Origin: Oscillibacter sp.
Lineage (GTDB): Bacteria; Bacillota; Clostridia; Oscillospirales; Oscillospiraceae
Assembly: GCA_022795445.1 (NCBI GenBank)
Contig: JAAWGR010000025.1
Coordinates: 1-36,548 of the forward strand
Length of the DNA: 36,548 nt
Direction of reading: 5' to 3'
Shown here: positions 31,635-36,548 of the stretch, piece by piece
Layout: each line of letters begins with the position of its first letter
Numbering within the stretch: position 1 is the stretch's first letter
Notes under the pieces: generated by a model
Told to the model about the DNA's origin: nothing
The model's input: only the letters and a program-made list of their open reading frames with translations
The model's database searches: none
Position numbers and translations under genes: made by a program

Positions 31635-32720
31635 ATGAAACATTCCAATCCTTTGCTGGCAGGGGTCAGCGGCGGCAAGTTCATCACCATCGGCGAGATC
31701 ATGCTCCGGCTGACACCGCCGAATTACGAAAAAATCCGTATGGCCTCCAACTTTGAGGCCAGTTACGGCGGTGCTGAGGCCAATATGGCGATCACCTTGG
31801 CCAATCTGGGTGTGGACAGCACGTTCTTCAGCATCGTGCCAAATAATAGTTTGGGCAAAAGCGCCGTGCGCTGGTTACGGTCCAACGATGTCCACTGCAC
31901 GCCGATGATCCTTACAACCCCTGAGCAGACGCCTACCCACCGTTTGGGTACTTATTACCTGGAAACCGGTTACGGTATCCGGGCTTCCAAGGTGATTTAC
32001 GACCGGAAACACAGCGCAATTGCAGAGTTTGACTTCTCTCAAGTGGATCTCGACCATCTGCTGAACGGCTATACCTGGCTGCACCTCAGCGGCATCACTC
32101 CGGCATTGGGTCAAAACTGCCGGACATTCATTATGGAGTGCCTGAAAACCGCTAAGGCAAAGGGCCTGACAGTCAGTTTCGACGGCAACTTCCGCAGCCG
32201 CCTCTGGACGTGGGAGGAGGCTCGGGATTACTGCACAGAGTGCCTGCCGTACATTGATGTACTGTTTGGGATCGAACCGTATCACCTCTGGAAGGACGAG
32301 GAAGACCACAGCAAAGGTGATTGGAAGGATGGCGTACCCCTCCAGCCTAGCTATGAGCAGCAGGACGAGGTGTTCCAGCGCTTCATTGAGCGGTACCCAA
32401 ACCTGAAGTGCATTGCCCGGCATGTGCGTTACGCTAACAGCGGCAGTGAGAACAGCCTCAAAGCATTCATGTGGTACGAGGGCCACACGTTTGAGAGCAA
32501 GCTGTTTACATTCAATATCCTGGACCGTGTAGGCGGCGGCGACGCCTTTGCGAGTGGGTTGATTTACGCTATGATGAACAACTACCGCACAATGGATATG
32601 ATCAATTTTGCAGTGGCCAGCAGCGCCATCAAGCATACCATGCACGGCGACGCCAATATCACCGACGACGCACAAACCATCCGCGACCTCATGAATATGA
32701 GCTATGACATCAAACGTTGA
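31635..32720 (+). CDS. PfkB-family sugar kinase, second KDG-kinase-like copy
   Basis: A 361-residue kinase with the same motif order as its neighbour: FITIGEIMLRLTPPNYEKI, YGGAEANMAITLANLGVDS, LHLSGITPALG, and catalytic DRVGGGDAFASGLIYAMM. It differs by a longer central region (WKDEEDHSKGDWKDGVPLQP, about 215-235) and an altered substrate-binding part (TYYLETGYGIRASKVIYDR), which suggests a different sugar acid or epimer. AAAGGAGG is 5 bases ahead. Last gene of the operon; a hairpin at 32738-32776 follows. Confidence 0.87.
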   Translation: MKHSNPLLAGVSGGKFITIGEIMLRLTPPNYEKIRMASNFEASYGGAEANMAITLANLGVDSTFFSIVPNNSLGKSAVRWLRSNDVHCTPMILTTPEQTPTHRLGTYYLETGYGIRASKVIYDRKHSAIAEFDFSQVDLDHLLNGYTWLHLSGITPALGQNCRTFIMECLKTAKAKGLTVSFDGNFRSRLWTWEEARDYCTECLPYIDVLFGIEPYHLWKDEEDHSKGDWKDGVPLQPSYEQQDEVFQRFIERYPNLKCIARHVRYANSGSENSLKAFMWYEGHTFESKLFTFNILDRVGGGDAFASGLIYAMMNNYRTMDMINFAVASSAIKHTMHGDANITDDAQTIRDLMNMSYDIKR

Positions 32721-32727
32721 TGGTAGT

Positions 32728-32776
32728 AAAAAACGCTCCGAAGGGTGGCACTTCATAAAGAAGTGCCACCCTTCGG
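32728..32776 (-). terminator. long hairpin terminator between kinase and recombinase remnant
   Basis: A 17-bp perfect stem (32738-32754 with 32760-32776) around ATAAA. On the minus strand it is followed by AGCG and six T, so it terminates transcripts coming from the recombinase/MerR side. On the plus strand no T-run follows, but the stem could still slow transcription leaving the sugar-acid operon. Confidence 0.75.
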
Positions 32777-32808
32777 CAACTTGTAAAGAAATCTCTCTAT
32801 TGGGACAG

Positions 32809-33232
32809 CTATGCCGTCCTTTTCTTGCGCTTCCACATGGCTTGATAGTAAGCCATATATTCCCGTTCCAGTGTTTCCGGGTCGGGCGCTGTCCAAAGGC
32901 CGATGGTGCTGTAGTAGATGTCCACCCGCTGATGCCGCTTGCCGTCTACTTTCTCCGGCTTGGATACCACGATCAATGAACTCGTGGACGATTTCAGGCG
33001 TCAACTCCGTTAGCCGGGTCACCTGTCTGGCCCGCTGAATGAACTTCTGCAAATCATCGGCTTTGTCGGCGGTGGCGTTCAAGCTGTCCTCCAACGCTGG
33101 AATATCCGATTTCAACTGCCGCTGCTCATTTTCCAGCGATACTGTCAGCGTGGCGGAACGTTCCTCGGACAGCAGGCCCTTGGTCATGTCCTCGGATGTA
33201 TGTTGTAATCCGCCTGTATCCGGTTCATTCAA
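32809..33232 (-). pseudogene. C-terminal remnant of a large serine recombinase (conjugative-element type), frameshifted
   Basis: The minus strand reads KADDLQKFIQRARQVTRLTELTPEIVHEFIDR, the coiled-coil tail region of large serine recombinases of Clostridial elements. At about 32968-32976 the frame breaks. The other frame resumes at once with VVSKPEKVDGKRHQRVDIYY, then STIGLWTAPDPETLEREYMA and a lysine-rich end, stopping at 32809. Compared with the expected IDRIVVSKP about 5 bases (CGTAT) are missing next to a repeated CGT. The catalytic N-terminus is absent; homology begins only a few codons inside, next to the MerR stop codon. It is a dead integrase marking an old element edge. Confidence 0.82.
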
Positions 33233-34037
33233 TTTGAACGGATATTTGCAGCATATAGCGGTTCACATCACGCTCCGCAATTTCGTCAATCAAAAATTCC
33301 TCATATGCGTCCCCGCAGATTTTCAGTCCATGAGCATCAGCATAACGGAATATTCGCTGATAGAGCGCGTCGGTAAACCCATAGTCTGTGAACTGTGTAC
33401 CCATCACATACCGGCCAGCGGGCTTTATGTGAAAGACAGGATATTGCTGCTCCGGCAGGCGGCAAAAATATCTTGTGGGTCTGTCCAACAGTTTTTCCGT
33501 TCTCTTGTCGTATTCCACCAGGGAACCGACTGTCAGCCCAATCTGGATATTCTGTGAGATACAAGCCTCATAGAAAGCTGGAAGGCAGTCCCAGCTGTCT
33601 GAAGGTTCGTAGCCCTTCGGCAGCGCAGGCCCCAAAAAGATATTTTCCTCTGGACAGTCCGCTGTCCAAATCTGTTCCTCACCAATACAAATTCCCTGTT
33701 CTGTATGTTCAAGCCTGGATTGCACCATTCCCCTAATCCGTTCCAGCTTTTGTATCTGTTCTGTCAGATTATTTTCCTGCTCCCGAAAAGCCACCATCAA
33801 TTTTTCAGGAGATCGTTCCATCAGGTATGTGCGGATGTACTCCAATGACATACCGGCCTGACGCAGCGATACGATGACGCTGGCAGCGGTCAACTGGTGA
33901 TAGGAATAGTAGCGGTATCCGTTTTCCCGGTCAACCTGTTTCGGGTGGAGGATGCCTTGATTGTCATAGTAAATCAGCAGTTGGCGCGAGATGCCGGAGA
34001 GAGCCGCGAACTCGCTGATTTTTAATAATTTTTCCAT
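33225..34037 (-). CDS. MerR-family regulator with GyrI/BmrR-like effector domain
   Basis: 270 residues. The N-terminal MerR helix-turn-helix and wing (LLKISEFAALSGISRQLLIYYDNQGIL, then RENGYRYYSYHQL, residues 3-55) are followed by the dimerisation helix (about 80-118) and a C-terminal effector domain (about 150-268) with PAGRYVMGTQFTDYG. Such regulators sense lipophilic or cationic drugs and switch on exporters. GGGAG lies about 11 bases before the ATG. It reads away from the MATE exporter gene; its binding dyad lies in the shared promoter at 34056-34086. Its stop codon abuts the recombinase remnant. Confidence 0.88.
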   Translation of the reverse strand: MEKLLKISEFAALSGISRQLLIYYDNQGILHPKQVDRENGYRYYSYHQLTAASVIVSLRQAGMSLEYIRTYLMERSPEKLMVAFREQENNLTEQIQKLERIRGMVQSRLEHTEQGICIGEEQIWTADCPEENIFLGPALPKGYEPSDSWDCLPAFYEACISQNIQIGLTVGSLVEYDKRTEKLLDRPTRYFCRLPEQQYPVFHIKPAGRYVMGTQFTDYGFTDALYQRIFRYADAHGLKICGDAYEEFLIDEIAERDVNRYMLQISVQIE

Positions 34038-34055
34038 TTTTTCTTGTTCTCCCTC

Positions 34056-34086
34056 TTGACTGTATAACCATTATATAGTCTATGCT
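34056..34086 (+). promoter_or_regulatory. MerR-type promoter with 19-bp spacer and central dyad
   Basis: TTGACT (34056-34061), 19 bases, TATGCT (34081-34086). The spacer holds GACTGTATAA-CCA-TTATATAGTC (34058-34080), an inverted repeat matching at 9 of 10 positions. The overlong spacer with a dyad between the boxes is the hallmark of MerR-activated promoters. It fires towards the MATE gene. TATAAT on the opposite strand within the same dyad may serve the regulator itself. Confidence 0.85.
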
Positions 34087-34186
34087 CTTTGGCATACGAA
34101 GTCAAGAGCGGCTTCAAAGTTTGACAAGGAGGACTTGCTATATTTATTGGTATGATTGGGGGAGCTGCGCCTCCCAGCATAATAAG

Positions 34187-34627
34187 TACATCGGAAACAG
34201 AAAGTCTGAGCGGCCGGAATTTGACGCAGGCGGGTATTCGTCAGATAACACGCGCTATGACGAGGAATATGTGATCTTGCTCCAAGTCCTGGCATATGAG
34301 GATGCAAAGACAGGCGTATGCAGGCAGGGCGGGCATTTAAAGCGCACTAAGGAAAACACCATAGGTACGCTGTGGGGCCGCTGGTCAAGCAAAGGCCGTC
34401 TCCGCAGCGGAGCGAATAGGGCGGAAATGCTGGACGAGAATGGCGAGAGCTTGTCTTGCTTTCGTAAATAGCAAGGCTCTTGGCAGACTGGTTCCTCTGA
34501 TTCAGAAACACGGTTCAACCTGGAATCTGATCAGATTTATCTGGCCACTTACGAAAAAGCAGCCACAGAATTAGCGGCACCAAAGCCGGAACCGGATACC
34601 GCCGGCGGCTTTGATATCCGAGGATAA
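34187..34627 (+). pseudogene. decayed reading frame between the MerR-type promoter and the MATE gene
   Basis: One frame reads through sensible protein (NKYIGNRKSERPEFDAGGYS, then DNTRYDEEYVILLQVLAYED), meets TAG at 34469-34471 and continues in the same frame as RFNLESDQIYLATYEKAA to GGFDIRG and a stop at 34627. No proper start or ribosome site is seen: the upstream ATG at 34082 lies inside the -10 box. I do not recognise the family. It is probably a leftover of the mobile element in the 560-base gap 34087-34646. It also forms a long leader for the MATE transcript. Confidence 0.4.
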
Positions 34628-34646
34628 TACGGAGGACACGGAAACT

Positions 34647-35918
34647 ATGAATGAGCGCAAAAATTTCTTTCGATTTGTAATCCCATCCATTTTGGCATTT
34701 GCTCTGTCCGGCGTTTACACCATTGTGGACGGTTTTTTCATCGGTCAGAGTTTAGGGGACATTGGGCTGGCCGCTATTGTGTTAGGGTATCCAATTGCCG
34801 CCGTCATCCAAGCCATTGGAACTGGAATTGGTCTGTCCGGGGCCATTCGCTATACCATCATGCAGGCCAAAGAATGTGATGAACAGCGGACGTGTTTCGG
34901 TGGAACAACGCTGCTGATGCTGTTGATCAGCGGGCTGATTACCGTTCTGCTCCTAGTCTTTCTCTGCCCACTGCTCCATCTGCTGGGGGCGGAGGGGGAA
35001 ATCCTGCGGCTGACTGCCGAATATATCTGCATCATTGCTGTGGGAACAGTATTCCAACTTTTGGCTACTGGCTTTGTACCGTTTATCCGCAATATGGGCG
35101 GGTCTACCTTTGCCATGACTGCCATGATCGCCGGATTTCTGACCAACGTTTTTCTGGATTCTGCTTTTGTCCCCAAGTGGGGCATGGCTGGTGCGGCCTG
35201 GGCCACAGTGATTGGGCAGGCGGTCACGATGTTAGCGGCGATTGCCTTTTTCCTTAAAAAGAAAGCCGTACTCGCCTTGCCGCCGCTCTCCACTATCCCG
35301 GAATTTTTCGGTTCAGTGAGCAAAGTGGCGGCAGCACCTTTTGGCCTGACCATCTCTCCCACCCTCACCATCATCCTCATGAACCGTTTTCTCCTGCTGT
35401 ATGGAAATGAACAGGATGTAGCCGCTTATAGCTGCATCAGCTATGTGGTCTGCATCGCCTACCTGCTGCTTCAGGGCGTAGGTGATGGCAGTCAGCCGCT
35501 TATCAGCAAGTATTATGGGGAAACTAACATAAACCGTGCAAAAGCTGTCCGGCGTCTGGCTTATGAAACGTCTTTTGCAATTACTGCTGTATGTATGGTG
35601 GCGCTGTTCGTGATGCGGAACTTCGTGGGCCTGCTATTTGGAGCGTCCTCCAATGCCAGTCAGGAGGTGGCGGTCTATCTGCCGCTGTTTTTGGCGGCCC
35701 TGCCGTTCATTTCATTTGTGCGGGTCACTACTTCTTATTTCTATGCCACAGAAAAAACCAAACTCTCTTATGCCTTGGTGTTTGCGGAACCAGTGTTTCA
35801 TCTTATCCTGTTCCTATTTCTTCCGCTGGGGCTGGATTTGCTGGGTGTGTGGCTGACAGTACCGTTGGCCCAGGTTCTGTCGTGGGTAGTTTCGTTCTGT
35901 GCCAAATGCCGGCGTTGA
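34647..35918 (+). CDS. MATE-family multidrug exporter, probably altered at its C-terminus
   Basis: A 423-residue polytopic membrane protein of the MepA-like MATE group that expels cationic drugs using Na or H gradients. It has N-terminal FFRFVIPSILAFALSGVYTIVDGFFIGQSLG, then YPIAAVIQAIGTGIGLSG, and GDGSQPLISKYYGE in the second half; about 12 spans are expected. The last span (AQVLSWVVSFCAKCRR) ends abruptly, about 20 residues short of typical relatives, where the sequence turns into unrelated DNA near 35905. Start at 34647: CGGAGG lies 11 bases upstream. Likely activated through the MerR-type promoter at 34056-34086. Activity of the shortened protein is uncertain. Confidence 0.85.
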   Translation: MNERKNFFRFVIPSILAFALSGVYTIVDGFFIGQSLGDIGLAAIVLGYPIAAVIQAIGTGIGLSGAIRYTIMQAKECDEQRTCFGGTTLLMLLISGLITVLLLVFLCPLLHLLGAEGEILRLTAEYICIIAVGTVFQLLATGFVPFIRNMGGSTFAMTAMIAGFLTNVFLDSAFVPKWGMAGAAWATVIGQAVTMLAAIAFFLKKKAVLALPPLSTIPEFFGSVSKVAAAPFGLTISPTLTIILMNRFLLLYGNEQDVAAYSCISYVVCIAYLLLQGVGDGSQPLISKYYGETNINRAKAVRRLAYETSFAITAVCMVALFVMRNFVGLLFGASSNASQEVAVYLPLFLAALPFISFVRVTTSYFYATEKTKLSYALVFAEPVFHLILFLFLPLGLDLLGVWLTVPLAQVLSWVVSFCAKCRR

Positions 35919-36180
35919 CCTGGTTGGCCCACACCAGAAGCCCGTCCCACGGCTCGCGCAGATAGATCCGGCTGTTCGTGTCCAGGAACGTCACGCGCAG
36001 TACGCTGTCGCTGAGCGGCTCCATCGCATTAAAACCGGCAGGGAACTCTTTTGCCATGCTCAGACGATTCCACAAGTTCTTGATACCCCCGGTGTTCACA
36101 CATTTATAATGGTTAGTAATCACTAACTGATAGCCGATTTCCTCTTTTCCGTCTACTACCGTTCGGCTTTTTTGTTCCAT
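35905..36180 (-). CDS. orphan ORF, partial, unknown
   Basis: The minus strand opens at 36180 (MEQKSRTVVDGKEEIGYQLV) and reads plausible protein: MAKEFPAGFNAMEPLSDSVL, then a FLDTNSRIYLREPWDGLLVW stretch and ANQVNAGIWH. It then runs antisense into the MATE gene until 35803, so its true 3' end appears to be lost at the junction near 35905. No Shine-Dalgarno is seen. I do not recognise the family. It is best read as another mobile-element fragment. Confidence 0.35.
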
Positions 36181-36234
36181 CGGACATTGGAATTAAGGAG
36201 GACCGCAGTCAGCTGCCGCCCTCTTCGACATTCA

Positions 36235-36548
36235 AACCAGTTTCCAGCCGGCGGCCTCTTTAAGGCATTCCACATGGGCTCCCGTTCCTTCCAAAAGTTT
36301 TCCGGCGCGGTGGAGGAACAGCACAAAATGTGGGGAGACATCTCCCTGGCCACCGGGCCGCTGTACGCCGCCTATGTGGTGGTGCTGGAGTGCGGGGTAT
36401 TGCTGCTGGTTCCTCTGGGGGGCTGGTTCTTCGTCCAAGGACAGATCACCGCCGGGGTGCTGCTGCTGTTCGCCTTTGTGGGGAGCCAATACCTGACGGA
36501 TATCCGGCCCTTGCAGGAGCTGAGTTCTGATTTGTCCTACGTTCTGAA
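36235..36548 (+). pseudogene. 5'-truncated ABC transporter membrane domain, running off the window
   Basis: From about 36235 one frame reads QFPAGGLFKAFHMGSRSFQK, FSGAVEEQHKMWGDISLATG, two hydrophobic spans (LYAAYVVVLECGVLLLVPLG and ITAGVLLLFAFVGSQYL), then IRPLQELSSDLSYVL. This is the membrane part of an ABC exporter (the KAF...SRSF and RPLQEL region before the ATPase domain). The frame stays open to the window end but there is no start-proximal sequence; the upstream half is missing at a junction with unrelated DNA. The ATPase domain, if any, lies beyond 36548. Confidence 0.65.

Overview
The window looks like a chromosomal segment of an anaerobic, fairly GC-rich Clostridia member, most likely Oscillospirales/Oscillospiraceae. 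Evidence for that: strong AGGAGG-type ribosome sites on nearly every gene, a T-box leader on the leucine operon, a candidate sigma-D type promoter, an anaerobic YfcC-type carrier, CotH/VTC/DUF4956 genes, and remnants of Clostridial conjugative elements. The genus is inference; no rRNA is present.

Layout. 1-450: three leucine tRNA genes on the minus strand, GAG then two identical CAG copies, behind a consensus promoter. 529-4089: citrate synthase and a sirtuin on the minus strand, then a Spx/ArsC-like protein and a YihY-type membrane protein on the plus strand. 4331-5159: an unrecognised charged helical protein behind a candidate sigma-D promoter. 5349-6712: an AT-rich islet with a chloramphenicol acetyltransferase gene broken by one in-frame stop, plus an unknown small gene. 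6721-7737: cytoplasmic beta-lactamase-fold serine hydrolase.

7846-15394: a catabolic block on the minus strand. A sigma-54 activator (PAS, AAA+ with GAFTGA, Fis-type HTH) is followed by a strong terminator. After that a -24/-12 promoter drives a LysA-type decarboxylase, a D-aminoacylase, an isoaspartyl dipeptidase and a YfcC carrier. The set reads as uptake and breakdown of modified or D-configured peptide or amino-acid material.

15493-20705: CotH, DUF4956 and VTC polyphosphate-polymerase-type genes, divergent from a Na/phosphate cotransporter. 20755-26388: a T-box-controlled leucine operon, leuA-leuC-(methyltransferase)-leuD-leuB, with a SAM methyltransferase lodged between the two subunits of isopropylmalate isomerase. 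The T-box specifier is best read as CUG, the codon of the duplicated tRNA-Leu(CAG) at the window start.

26460-32720: a FadR/GntR regulator, divergent from a sugar-acid (semi-phosphorylative Entner-Doudoroff) operon: YjhG-branch dehydratase, KDPG aldolase, VOC protein and two KDG-type kinases. A shared TATGNNN heptad repeat lies in both divergent promoters. 32728-36548: a decayed accessory region with a frameshifted serine-recombinase tail, a MerR/GyrI-type regulator with a textbook 19-bp-spacer promoter, a dead ORF, a MATE exporter with an altered C-terminus, an orphan minus-strand ORF and a 5'-truncated ABC transporter membrane domain running off the end.

The strongest candidates for something new are the sigma-54 operon with its embedded LysA-type enzyme, the methyltransferase inside leuCD, and the sigma-D-linked unknown protein.
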